Positions 24,009-34,885 of a stretch of DNA of 64,000 bases are shown here, in pieces. The first letter of the stretch is position 1. Every line of letters begins with the position of its first letter. The notes beneath the pieces were generated by a model. That model searched no databases. It was not told the origin of the DNA and saw only the letters and a program-made list of their open reading frames with translations. The stretch covers positions 1,116,001 through 1,180,000 of the forward strand of contig JANFAH010000017.1 of the NCBI GenBank assembly GCA_024663395.1, in the 5' to 3' direction. The stretch comes from Pisolithus tinctorius. Its lineage: Eukaryota; Basidiomycota; Agaricomycetes; Boletales; Pisolithaceae. The position numbers and the translations under genes are program-made.

Positions 24009-25128
24009 TCACACAAAGCTCCAATTGATGCAAGATATTTCTGCACTGGAGTCAACTAGTGTGGTAGTGTTGATGACTTTTCCAGTCCTTCCTGATGTGT
24101 AGAGGGAAATGGGAATTTGCATAGTACAATCTGGAGTAGAAGATACTAGCACAGGCACAACAGAAATGGAACTGTCCTTCTTTCTGGGAACATCTGGCAT
24201 CAATGCAGAGTTCCCTTTGAAAAATTCTTTCCTAGTGCCCTAGCAATATTGACTAAGGCGATGGAGGGTCCAGTGACTTTTTCTTCATTGTCACTTTCCT
24301 CAACCTCCACAATCTTTCTGATTTTCTTGACCTTCTTCTGGAGGGTCTTGCCTTTGCCTGGACATTCTTGAGAGAGGTGTCCTTTGTTTCTGCAACTGAA
24401 ACATCTTCCTTCTTTAATGGGATGGTCTCTTTCTTCTTTGGAGAGTCTCACTCCATCCACATCCATGGTGTTTGGATCTTTTTCTTTGGAGAGGTTGTTC
24501 TTGGGGTAGAACATCCTCTTTTCTTTCTTTCCTGAGAGTTTGTTTATCTTTCTCCATTTGGCATCAAACTTCTGGGCATGTTTGTACCAGTCACTGATGG
24601 TGGTGGGAGTGGTCTCCATCATGTGGATATGATTCACAATGAATGGCTTGAGTACTTGAGAGAAAAACTTGATCAAAGTGACATCCTGGGTGATGGTTGA
24701 GTCTTCTTCATATATGACAGGGCATAGACAACCTTTTTGGCGTCACTGTTGTAAACTTCTTCATTGACCATGAGATAGGTCTGGAATGAGAACAGCCAGC
24801 TCATGGCATTCTTTTGGTCACCATCAAAATCAGACAGGGCACCAATCTTCAATTTGGTGGCTTTGACAGCAGTAGTGCCTGTCATTGCCTTGGACAATGA
24901 ACTGGACATTGTGTTCTTGGATGGAGGCAGGAGAGTAGGAAGTGTGGTGACAGGTACTGGTGGGATGGGAGTACCAAGCAAAGCGAGGGACTGGTTGAAA
25001 AGGTTTGAGAGGATTCCAGAGGTAAATCCTCTATCCAGTTGTTCTGGTTCATTGGAGGAGGTGTCAGTGACAGTGCTCTCTTGTTCTTTGTCAGATGACA
25101 ATTCTTCTGGTGTGGGTTGCAGTGGCAC
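24009..25128 (-). pseudogene. Gypsy gag with protease start, decayed
   Basis: Reading leftwards from 25,128: an acidic Ser/Thr-rich N-terminus ('EQESTVTDTSSNEPEQL'), a gag core ('KIGALSDFDGDQKNAMSWL', 'FQTYLMVNEEVY'), a frame break near 24,675, then 'ISDWYKHAQKFDAKW', a Lys-rich linker, a CCHC knuckle 'CFSCRNKGHLSQEC' (about 24,375-24,415) and at 24,025-24,060 a retropepsin-like 'LVDSSAEISCIN', with Ser where the family has DSGA. Pol is missing. The same gag N-terminus occurs in opposite orientation at 40,980-41,180. Confidence 0.8.
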
Positions 25129-25134
25129 CCAATG

Positions 25135-25600
25135 TCAGTTGTTTTGGGGGTTCATGGTGGTACACTAGACAGTGACTGTCAGCCAAAGGCAGTTAGACTT
25201 GAGCTTTTGTTATGCTAAGACCAAAGTCAAGGTGTAAGGGGAGCTCAGCTGCAGGCTAAGGGTTTCTACTGAGCAATGGCTCCAGTAACCTCTGTAAATG
25301 ACAGAGGATTTAGGCAACACCTGTAAGAGTGGTCCTGATTTTAGGGACACTGAGGGTGAAGTTCTGAGAATGCTGCATATGATTGAGCAGCTCAAGTCCT
25401 GAGTTCCAGGACTTGAGCTGGCAAGCTAAATACTACAAAGAAACAGACCATGAGGCATCCCCATGTAATGAGGTAACTATGCCATTGGTTGAACAATGAT
25501 GACACATGTCTTAAGCATGTAAAGAGGCAGTAGTGCTAGTGGTAGAAACAGAGGGCTGCCAGATCAGAGAGAAGATGGCTGAGAAAGGAAACTAAGTTCA
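25135..25600 (-). repeat. LTR of the gag-pro remnant (approximate)
   Basis: This segment is the reverse complement of about 40,500-40,975, including 'GGACTTGAGCT' with its own inverted partner 'AGCTCAAGTCC' (25,393-25,427). The LTR ends next to the gag start. Outer boundary uncertain. Confidence 0.6.
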
Positions 25601-26690
25601 TCAGAAGGAAACACAAGGTAAATGTAAGGTGACATAAGGAAAACAAGGGTGAAATGTAACAGCCACCTCTTTGGCATATATAAACTTACAGTGCTCACTG
25701 CCTACAATGATTTTTCCCAGACAGTTGTTGCATACTGTCAAATGTCCATTGAGTCCTGTGTCATTCCCCTGGTTATGAGCCTTATCCAAGTGATGCCCTT
25801 ATATCCCTCCACCACCTCATCATATACAGCCCTTTGTCATTTCCTGTGCCATTTCCTCTCAATACTGGTAGATCAGCACTGAATTCACTACATTCACTGG
25901 CATGTAGGGCATTGTGAATGTGAGGGGATGTGGTTTTGATGTTGTTCTTATGCCATTAATGTAGCTGCAGAGGTTGCAGTGTTGGCACAGGTCCACAGTC
26001 TTGTCATGACTGGTTGCTGTGAGTCATTATCATTACTTGCACTGGTCCTGATCCCACATGATGATGTCAATGAAGAGAGCTGAGCACACACTATTTGTTT
26101 ATATTCCACCCATCATTCTCCACATCTTGACTTGGGCAATGTCAGCCCCTTTCTTCTTACCATAGTCTTTCTCACCTGCACCAACTTTGTGTAATGGCCA
26201 TACCTTGTCTACTCACATCTCACCTTATCTTGTCATTGTTATCTAATCAAATCTTGGCACATGGTTCTACACCCTTCTGTGCCTTTCTTTTACTTACATG
26301 TTGCTTCTGCACATTCCCTGATGATGCCACTGGTAGTGTCATGATCACAGCTATGTGCACTTCACATGCATAGGGACATCTCTGTAGTACAGGTTGCCCA
26401 GTGAACTCATTTGAGTTGACCTTCAGATCTTAGCTCCAAAGTTTCCAACCATATTCCTCTCCTCCAAGTGACAGTAGGATGATCTGAGACACTCCAACAT
26501 AACTTGTGCAGTCTAAGCAATGTATGTGGGTAAACATCACACCAAAGGAAAGGAAACACAGGAGGGAATATGTCTCCAACAACATTGCAATGCAGGTCTG
26601 TTGATTATGTTTGGTCAATACTCAAGGAACCCCTTAGGTCTTAATTACATCTGTCATCTGTTAACTACAGGACAGACTTTCCCAGCCAAC
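25601..26690. other. Gene-free, CpG-poor flank
   Basis: No reliable coding frame. CpG frequency rises abruptly near 26,690. Confidence 0.4.
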
Positions 26691-27384
26691 CAGATCTGCC
26701 TTCGGTCTGGACAGTTTTTAGTTTCCGCAACAACTATCATTTGGGGGGTCTTGCCGAAACACACACCTGCTGACGGCGGAACTATGATTCTACATGGCCC
26801 AACTTGGGCAACACCAGCTTCCCAGGTTTGTTGTCCCCTCTCTTCTTGCCCTTTCCTTCTCATCTATGCCAAGCTACCACTGCTGAAACCAGGACCAGAA
26901 ATCCATGGATTTGGGGACGAGTTTGAGTACTACGAGGACAGGTAAACTAGCGGCGGTGACACATATGACAAAACACATACCATTCGCGTTCCGCGCCGAT
27001 GTGCGGGTGCGCAGAGTTGTGACTGACTGGTTGTGTCCATCGTCCATGTCTCTTTACCAGCATGGAAGTTCCAACCACTCTCACCACAATCCGCTTCATG
27101 TGTCTCTGTTCAAGCAAAGCAGATTCAGGTCTCAATGATAGCCACATACCAACGTAGTTCCACTTCTCCTGATAGTGGACCCAGAACCGCCCAACATGAT
27201 GGTACTCACATTTTGCAATCCCCAGCCGTCTATGCGCTTCGCGCAATTGGGTGAGGTGGGGGGTTCCAGCCGTCTTACCTCTGCCTGCTCTAGACCTGAT
27301 CCCAGCCTCCGCCGTCGTTGTCATCTTTGCCATTGACGTTATGGAGCTTAAAATACTTGTCATAGATGCAGTAGCAGCTCAACC
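26691..27384. other. Start of CpG-normal island, no gene assigned
   Basis: Open frames exist on both strands but none has recognisable domains. Confidence 0.3.
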
Positions 27385-28236
27385 TCACTCACCATCTTCT
27401 TCCCTATTCCCCTCGCCTGCGGCCTCCCAATTCCTGTCAATACTCTGCTTCGTGCCACGCCGCATAGGTGAGTATACGGCTTTCACATGCTCTCGTTCGA
27501 GCTGCCGCGTTGGTATTGAGTTTGAGTTGACATTTGTGCTAATAAGCGACTTAGAAGTGGTTGATTCCGAGTCTGAGTTTGCGATGGAGCTCGTGATGTC
27601 AGTCACTCCAAGTTCCTCCTGTTTGTCATCCTCGATGTCGTCAGATGAGGCTTGGGGAAGCTGTTGCGGTGGGAAAGACGACGAGGGCACACCGGGATGA
27701 GGCCGAGTGGGTAAATGCGTAGGTGCCGGTACGGAAGGGATATCTATCTCGCGTAGTCCTGCCATAGTCAGGTTGACATCTCCTGGTGTTGGAGTGTTGC
27801 TTCTGCGTACAAGCAGGATCTCTGTCGTGTGTAGTCCTGTCATAGCCAGGTTGGCAGCTTCTGGAGTTGGGGAGTTCTTTCTGTGTGTCGTCGGGGGTTC
27901 GTCGGAAGTGACGGGAAAGGTAGCTTTAGGGAAGCTGTAGGCAAAAAGGGGATCGGAACACTGTGCGAAAGACAGGGCACGAATAAAGTGTGGCACACCT
28001 GGGGAGTCATGCAATACTTGCATCACCACTGCTAAGCATATCCTGGCTCTCATAGTCCTTGGCATGGTATCTGCACTGTCGCGTATGCGTGCAATCTGGG
28101 TCTGAGCCTGGCGTGTCGAACGTGGTTTGGTTGATTGGGTCCGGGTATCGAGGTCTAATTTTCTTGTGTACACAGTCAGTATATGTGTAGGGAATGTCGA
28201 CGGCCGCGATGGCGGACCGCCTGCCCTTAGTAGCAC
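27385..28236 (-). CDS. Hypothetical Ser/Thr/Pro-rich protein
   Basis: The longest frame in the CpG-normal island (283 codons, minus). It has a Thr/Arg-rich N-terminus, a central pair of similar segments ('TPEAANLAMTGLHTTEI' and 'TPGDVNLTMAGLREIDI'), a Pro-rich stretch and an acidic Ser/Asp-rich part ('SSDDIEDDKQEELGV'). No catalytic domain, signal peptide or membrane span. It looks like a disordered region of a larger protein. Introns and the true start are not established; it may continue upstream into 28,237-28,530. In this neighbourhood of decayed genes it may also be a pseudogene. Confidence 0.4.
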   Translation of the reverse strand: MLLRAGGPPSRPSTFPTHILTVYTRKLDLDTRTQSTKPRSTRQAQTQIARIRDSADTMPRTMRARICLAVVMQVLHDSPGVPHFIRALSFAQCSDPLFAYSFPKATFPVTSDEPPTTHRKNSPTPEAANLAMTGLHTTEILLVRRSNTPTPGDVNLTMAGLREIDIPSVPAPTHLPTRPHPGVPSSSFPPQQLPQASSDDIEDDKQEELGVTDITSSIANSDSESTTSKSLISTNVNSNSIPTRQLEREHVKAVYSPMRRGTKQSIDRNWEAAGEGNREEDGE

Positions 28237-28539
28237 TCACAGGTCGTAGTTATTCCACAAGAGCATGTTCTCTGCGTTTCCGTCAGGTCCAGGTCCTGAA
28301 GATTGGTGCGGCGTCTTATAAACGGCGGGTGCGTTGTATCTAGTGTGGAGGCTTTCGCTGTGAACGGGAGTCGTAGGAGGGACGACTTGTCGGTCTTGGC
28401 CTTGAATGTACCACGGGTGCTGGGCTGCAGAGAACTTGGTTAGTGTACGATCACGTCGTAAAAGATCCCACCTTGCGTGGACGTGGACCGGCGGACTGTC
28501 CGCGGATGCAAGGCTTGCGGAGCAGGTCAAACTCCGCGT

Positions 28540-30130
28540 CGTCCTCGGAGAGCTCCGGGATCTGTGATATGGCTGACTCTTTGACCGTCCTCGGAGTCAT
28601 CGGAAGGCTTGTATACTGGATCTCGATCTTCTATTCCAACTCATACCTCGGCGTCTTGTCCGTCATGGGGCGAGCATGGTCGACCGGACTGCGTTCCAAG
28701 CATACCAGCAATAGAACGAGAGGAGTTTGCCTGGTCGATGGGGCTGCGTTCCGAGGGTTACCAGCGGTAGAAAGGAAACGACAGGAGGCGACACTCAAGC
28801 TCATCTCGACGGAGGCGGGCTACGTAAAAGATCGGCAACTTATTGCGGAGTTGGTTCTACCTCAATCGTCCATTTTGACACTGAAAGCTCTTCTACTCGC
28901 GTCTGGTGGATACGCTTGAAGGAGATTCGACGTCGGTCATGTTTCCCAATATCGAAGATATCCTTCTTTCGAACACGGTGAGTTCTTTTGTATATGACTG
29001 ACTCCCGGCTCACCCCACCTCTTCTAGGCATTCCTGTTTACTCTGGAGGAGCGACAGCGTGAATTCAGACTCTACGTAGACCGGGTAGGAATAATGTTAC
29101 ACGGATGCGCCCCTTAATGCGAGTGTATCCGGTTCGTGGTGCTGCCAGATGACAGGGCGAGCCCATTGACTAACTGATCCCAAGACCACTGTATCAATCA
29201 AAGCAATGCGGGGAAAGTATTACACTCGTTCAGGGATACCAACCAAGGGTTGTCTGCTAAACTATAGGTTCGGTCATTTATATCTTGCTAGCTTGCCTCT
29301 TCCTAACCGTCAGTCCTTCCAGTGTCTCCGGGAAGACCCCTCAGCCAGGAATCTCGACTTATCTAGTTACCTTCTGGCACCAAGTACATACGTCCAGTTA
29401 GCTGCCCGTGGAAAAACGATTCGCTGACGATGACTGATTCCTACTGCAGTGTCTAACACGGTATCCTCTGCTCATCCGGTAAGTTCTGCAGTATATCAAC
29501 CCACCCACATCATCACCCGACCTGTTTTCGGTACTAGGATTGACGCCGTCTCTTCCCACAGCGCATGCGGAATATATATTAGAAGAGGTGAATGAGACAA
29601 TACGAGATCAGGAGAGCCGGGCGAGGGTTAGTGAGGTGAGCAACCAGCTAAGGATGGGCAAGGGGTAAGTATCGTGTTTTCTCGCTCCTTTTAATTCCAT
29701 CACCGACGACATGAGATATCGCTGACATCACATCTCCCTTGTGTTTTCCGCGTTCAGTCGTCTTGACCTTACGCTTCCGAATCACCGCCTAGGTCCTCGA
29801 AAACTCCTCAAAAAAGGCGCGCTGACGAAAGCAAAATGGAGGCGTAAGCTAGGCGTACTACCTTGGAGCGATATTCTCTTACTTCTCAACGAGAACGGCG
29901 GCGGATGGTTACACCGCGTGGCAAGTCCACCATCTTATAGCCATTGTATTTCATATTCACCTGACATGACCCCTAACCTCTCCTCGTTCACGAACCGAAA
30001 TCCATTCCTCACGTAACCACAGACGCCCTAACGATGCTCACATTCGCATCCACCATGCATGGACGGAAGCAATCGCTCAGGTAACTGCGAACACAAGGGA
30101 GGGGACCAAGGTGGGTGTCGGTGATTCCAG
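28540..30130 (+). pseudogene. RhoGEF (DH-PH) gene, decayed
   Basis: DH-PH proteins load GTP onto Rho GTPases. Segments in order: 'ERKRQEATLKLISTEAGYVKD' in the first DH helix (28,768-28,830); 'MFPNIEDILLSNT' then a GT-AG intron then 'LEERQREFRLYVDRVG' (28,940-29,090); 'HCINQSNAGKVLHSFRDTN' (29,190-29,255); 'NLDLSSYLLAP' (29,350-29,385); 'LTRYPLLIR' ending at a GTAAGT donor (29,451-29,480); 'EEVNETIRDQESRARV' (29,585-29,630); 'KLLKKGALTKAKWRRKL' and 'WSDILLLLNE' of the PH domain (29,800-29,890); and a final PH helix 'AWTEAIAQV' (30,058-30,085). Splice sites survive but stops and frame breaks occur (near 28,900, 29,117 and 29,425). Unlike the transposons it keeps CpG. Confidence 0.8.
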
Positions 30131-30639
30131 GTAGGGTCTGGACCCCCCATCGTTAGTGGGGGATGGAACATGTTCCAGGTGCGGGGACGCCTCGGGCGAG
30201 TGCACATGTTAGCAATGGGAGCTTCAGAATGACCGCTGGTAGTTGATCTGTTCGGACCGGATAATCTTGGGATTTGGGATTCTCAGGCTTGCGATGGATC
30301 AGACTACTATCCCGTGTGGGGGCTTTTTCGGACGGACTTGTCTCCGTATTTGTAGTTTTGTTCCACTTACCAGTTTATAATGGGGAAGACGATCGTGCCA
30401 GAACTGGCCGCAAGGACAGTTCCATACTGACCTGTTGTATATTTCGAGCTTCTAGTGTTTCGGTGTATTAGTCTGAGTATGTACGTCCATCTCTGCATGA
30501 TGGCTAATACCCTTTGAAGAGGATCCTTCCACGAGCTATAAGGTACAGGTTAACAACGTATCCGCAGGATCCAGGTGTACCAGGGCAACGGCGTATCGCA
30601 CTGATGTGCAACAGCAAGGTTTCTTTACATCAAGACCTT
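30131..30639. other. Gene-free interval
   Basis: No recognised coding sequence between the RhoGEF and kinase remnants. Confidence 0.35.
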
Positions 30640-31096
30640 CATCAACCAACGCCTGAACAACATACCGCCACTTGCGAATGAGTTGGATAAGCGTGGCCAT
30701 ACCAAGCAGAACGCCGGTGTCAGGATCCTGTCTAGGCACGGTCGTGTGTTTGCAAAGTCGATCAAGGAGAGTCCGCACAAGCGAGGATCATCCTCCTCAG
30801 CCTCGTCTTCAGTCTTCGTCGTCGTTTTCTGCAAAGGAATCGACGGCAAGACCCGTTGCAATAACACCGTCATGGCCATTTCGTCTAGTTCAACAGTGAT
30901 CTTCTCATCATCTTCTTCGTACAGGAGCACTCCCGCGTTCCGATCCAAGCCAAATTCGACAGCAGCGGCAGGCTCGTCGTTCAATACAGAGACACCTTCT
31001 AGTGTCCGCACGTGCCCAATTGCCTTCATGTATAAGGATGCTCCCGCCTACGATCCGTACTTCCACTTCGGAAAGCGCTCGACGTGAGACGTTCAA
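30640..31096 (-). pseudogene. Inositol polyphosphate kinase C-terminal remnant
   Basis: These kinases phosphorylate inositol phosphates; the C-terminal part carries a conserved 'SLL' strand and an IDFAxT motif that binds metal/ATP. Reading leftwards: 'LSEVEVRIVGGSILIHEGNWARAD' split over two frames (31,075-31,000), an acidic linker ('TKTEDEAEEDD'), 'LSLIDFANTR' (30,780-30,750) and after a frameshift 'DPDTGVLLGMATLIQLI' (30,730-30,670), which matches the DEGxLxGLxxLI end of the family. The N-terminal PxxxDxKxG substrate site is absent. At least two frame changes; a pseudogene fragment. Confidence 0.7.
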
Positions 31097-32500
31097 GTGC
31101 CTCGAGCGGGCGCATGAGCAAAACTAACAGGGAATGTGGGGGTGGGCCCAGTCGGACGTTATCGGGCGTGTCATGGGATCGCGTGGAATCCATACCTGAG
31201 GAGGTTATCGAGGACGATCGTGGTCGTTGTTCCGTTGGCTGGTGTCGCCATCAGTTCCAGTAAGGAGCCTATGAGGTGGTTACTAAGCGACAGCACCCCT
31301 AGGAATTTCAAGACCCAAGCCAGCAGGGATTTCAATCATGACACAGCCACGGTTGCAGCGTTGAAGGTAGAATTCCGGTTCTCTAGGGAGGAGGGGCTGG
31401 TTTGAGGAGGATGAACGAGCCATCCTCTGTTGTTTTTATACGCCTTTCTGTCCACCAACCTGTGAAGAGAGCAGTGCTGGGGGTAGAAGGATATGGGGTC
31501 GATAGGGAGTAATACATGGCGACAATGATCTTGTCGCCGATCATACCGTGTCTGCTGACACCGTTAGTAGAAGAGAATGAAATCAGATAGCAAGACACCA
31601 TAAGAAGGCCAAATGTCATTCATTACCAAAATTGCAGAACAACTGCTGTTATTTTTTGCGGTCTGAGGTTGTACAGCAGCAAACCCCTTTCATACCACAA
31701 CGTTACTGCCGTCCTTAGTTAGGTGCATTCATTACGGCGCAGAATGGACCAAGGGGAAGCCGAGAACAGACCTGGCGGCTGCCCGATGACATGGACAGTC
31801 CGAGTGACCGTTAATAATCTCATTTGTTGTGGTGCCGAAGCTGATGCAAAGGAATGGAAGGTACCTCAGCTAAGTTCGAAGGATGATTGAGACGGTTGCA
31901 CGATGCGTGAAGATGAAGAGTGGAAAGGCAAGTATCTTGGACAAGGGGCTGGGGAAGGAGCAACACAGGGCACTGAAGAATACAACCGGAGCTGTAGAGA
32001 TATTGCGGGTAAGCACGACAGATATTCTCCTTGCATCTTGCCTTTTTAAATAGTTTCAAGAGGGTGCTGCACGAAGACGAATGGGAGAAATTCGCGAGCT
32101 GGCACGGTGAGAGGTGGAGAACGTTACTCGCTGATGTGGAAAAGGAATGTAATGGGGTTTAGCGAGGACTCGAGAAAGTCCAATACGATAACCAAATGAA
32201 CAAAATAGACCCTAGTATGTATGTATATAGTGACCTTGAGGGCACTCGCTGTGCAGTGTCTGTTTTCTACATAGCTTCTCCCCGTTATTCTCTTTGGGTC
32301 TCTTGGAGACATCCCCAGAGACCGTCCTCCTCGACGATGTCGACGACACCCATCTGCCTACTACTTTACGTTCTGCACCTCAGAACTGAATAGCGACCAG
32401 TGCGTCCTCCTAATCCATATTGCATACTCGTGCTGATGTCTGCACAGCCGATGTGAGAGGCATATTGCATTCACCGCTAAACGTGTTCCTCCTCTCCCTC
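31097..32500. other. Gene-free CpG-normal interval
   Basis: Scattered short frames on both strands; none with domain evidence. Confidence 0.35.
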
Positions 32501-32544
32501 TGAAGCTTGCTGTGTCGGTCGCGTCCCGGCGACCTTCACGAGAG

Positions 32545-33669
32545 TCATTTGCGGAATATACTCTCTCCAAAGCTGGTGCCGTTGATGTCACTCCCAGATC
32601 CTCCGGTAGCGTTTTCATCGGCAGGTATGACTTTACTACTCAACAGCCCTCTGCGCGCAGGGTCGCAGTCGCCTTCTCCTTCGTTGATTCCTTCCCCCTT
32701 GCCGATGCAGAAAGGAACGGGGACAGCACCTCCGAGCTCATCACACTCTGGATTGGTGCAATTATCGCACCCGTATCTTTCACTTGCACCCTCTACATCC
32801 TCGTACACGTCATCTCTGAACGTATTCTCAGCACCTCATCCGCCCCGATCTTCATACTGCCGCGTATCCAACCCAGTCCCTCTTGTCGAGTACGATTCAT
32901 TGTTGCTCTCACCACCACGTTTCTCTCGTTCACCTGGGTTATCAGATGGTGGAGCTGACGCACATAAGCTTCATCACCGGCGTCGTCTCTCGTTCACCGG
33001 GGTTATCAGATGGTGGAGCTGACACACATAAGCTTCATCATCGGCGTCGCGCATTTTCGCCTGTGCGCTCAGAGAGCATTACCTCATCGGCCAGAATGCG
33101 GAATACCATGGATGCGTTGGCTTGTCTAGAAGGTAGGGAAGATCGGGATTGCAGGGCCGTGTGTGTGGAAATGGACATGGACGCAGAGAGAATAACTTCA
33201 TGAGTATGGGGACGGCGAGAATGAAGAAGGCGACGGCGAGAGCAACCGACAGAATATAATTGTTACTCGCCCTGGAGTGGAGAGATGCGGCTTGCGCCGA
33301 CTATTTGTGTTGGGGGGGTGGGCTCGATGGCGGACGTCGAGGAGGAGGGAGCTGAGGAAGAGCAGAGCGCTCCCAATTCTTCGTGTCTCTTCGTGAGCGA
33401 CAAAGTACGGCCTGGACTAGCCAATAATCAGTGCAGCTGGAAACGACTCTCGCTTTCACCTGCATAATATGCGCCGTTATTTTCACTGGGGACGACGCTG
33501 GTTGTTGAGCCGCGAGCAGTTCGTCACTTCCCGCCATGCCGACCTCAGCCCCCGATGCATCCTTGCTTGTAGGTAATGTTGTTGGAGCTTCACCTGCCTC
33601 CACGGTCATCTCTCCCGGACGCAAACGACGGTATACGCCTATATCACAGTTTCTTCTGCGTAGTTTCAT
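32545..33669 (-). CDS. Possible single-pass membrane protein, uncertain
   Basis: On the minus strand, 33,262-33,200 encodes a clear hydrophobic span ('YILSVALAVAFFILAVPIL'). It is preceded by a Pro-rich segment (33,345-33,301) and by 33,669-33,400 (Arg/Ser/Ala-rich), and followed downstream by an acidic open frame at 32,808-32,545. The pieces are in different frames and no intron set joins them cleanly. This could be a decayed one-TM protein or chance; the membrane span is the only solid sign. Confidence 0.3.
32924..33051. repeat. Tandem duplication, two 64-bp units
   Basis: 32,924-32,987 and 32,988-33,051 are near-identical (each starts TCTCGTTCACC and contains GGTTATCAGATGGTGGAGC). 64 is not a multiple of three, so the duplication shifts any frame through it. 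Confidence 0.85.
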
Positions 33670-33853
33670 CGATCTAAACGCCGATGGGATGAGCGCGTGT
33701 CTTCGCGGAAGTGGAGATGTTTTATCGAGATTGCCGTTGCCTGATTATAAATCCCCCTGGCGACGTGGTATGATCTTCCCCCCGCAATGTGCCTTGCTGT
33801 TCATATTCTATCCAGCTATCCTATTCACTTTGCTTAGACCAATAACGGGATGA

Positions 33854-34885
33854 TTCAAAATCTCCCCCATCCATCCGGTTGACTTTTGATTTCCTTAGAC
33901 GCGTCTGACTGTGGTTTCGTAGGCATTACCCTGCAGAACAACTAGTTTTAGGCTCCGGAATCGCATGCTAATTTCTTTCTTTTTCCTTTGCTGTTTACCA
34001 CTCTTACACACTTTACATGTGATCTCTTGCAATCTCTAATATCTCCAGTTGTATCTTTCCTCACATGCACTCAATCATGACTACAGACACCCGAGTAGTA
34101 TAGATTGAAAAATGTGCCAGCTTGATACAAACTATTTTTCTGAATTGGAATGTGTACTCTTCATGTCAGAAAAAGCTGCCACTGTGGAAGCAGCACAGTC
34201 CCTGGATGCTGTCAGGCCAGGTCTGTAAACCCTTTGTTGCCAATGATCATTCAGGGCTTTAGGATTGTTAACTCTGGTCATGTGGGCTTAGGGGGTGGGG
34301 AACATTGGATACATTGGCATTTTGCAACTGTTACATCACAGAATGTCATGCAGAAGACCTGGTCATTGACCACCACAATGTGATTTTGCATGATTGCCTG
34401 CACTGTCAGATGTGTGTGGATACCCTCCATGGTCATATCCCTCAAAGACCTCAAAGGTCAGGGTTGGCTGTTGCTTGACTTTGCTACTGTTCCCTGCTGT
34501 GGTGCAGACCCCATAGCAACATTCTATCACTTGGGTATCATCAGCTCTGTCTGGACACTCAGAGGACACATCTGCAGGGCCATGTCATTATGTGTACCAC
34601 CAATCCTCCACATCATTGAGGATTGCTTGTATGTCCTACTGAGACCAAACAAACCACAACTGACCAACCCACAGATACGTTATCTACCATCTTACATAGA
34701 TAAAAATTTGTTGCGTGCTTTTTCCAACTGCGGCCAGGAGCGCCCGGAGTGCTTGGTATTATACTTGGTTATTGATAGGCGCTTTGTTATCGATCAGTTC
34801 ACAACCTACGCCTTCTCCACTCGTCCATCTTCATCTCGAACCATACACTTACTGCTCCTTGGACATTCCAAGAACTTCGTTATTC
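33854..34885. other. Gene-free stretch upstream of the GTPase gene
   Basis: 33,850-34,680 is AT-rich and CpG-poor with a broken open stretch (34,150-34,640) of no recognised family. CpG reappears at about 34,680, close to the proposed start codon, consistent with a promoter/5' region of the GTPase gene. Confidence 0.35.
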
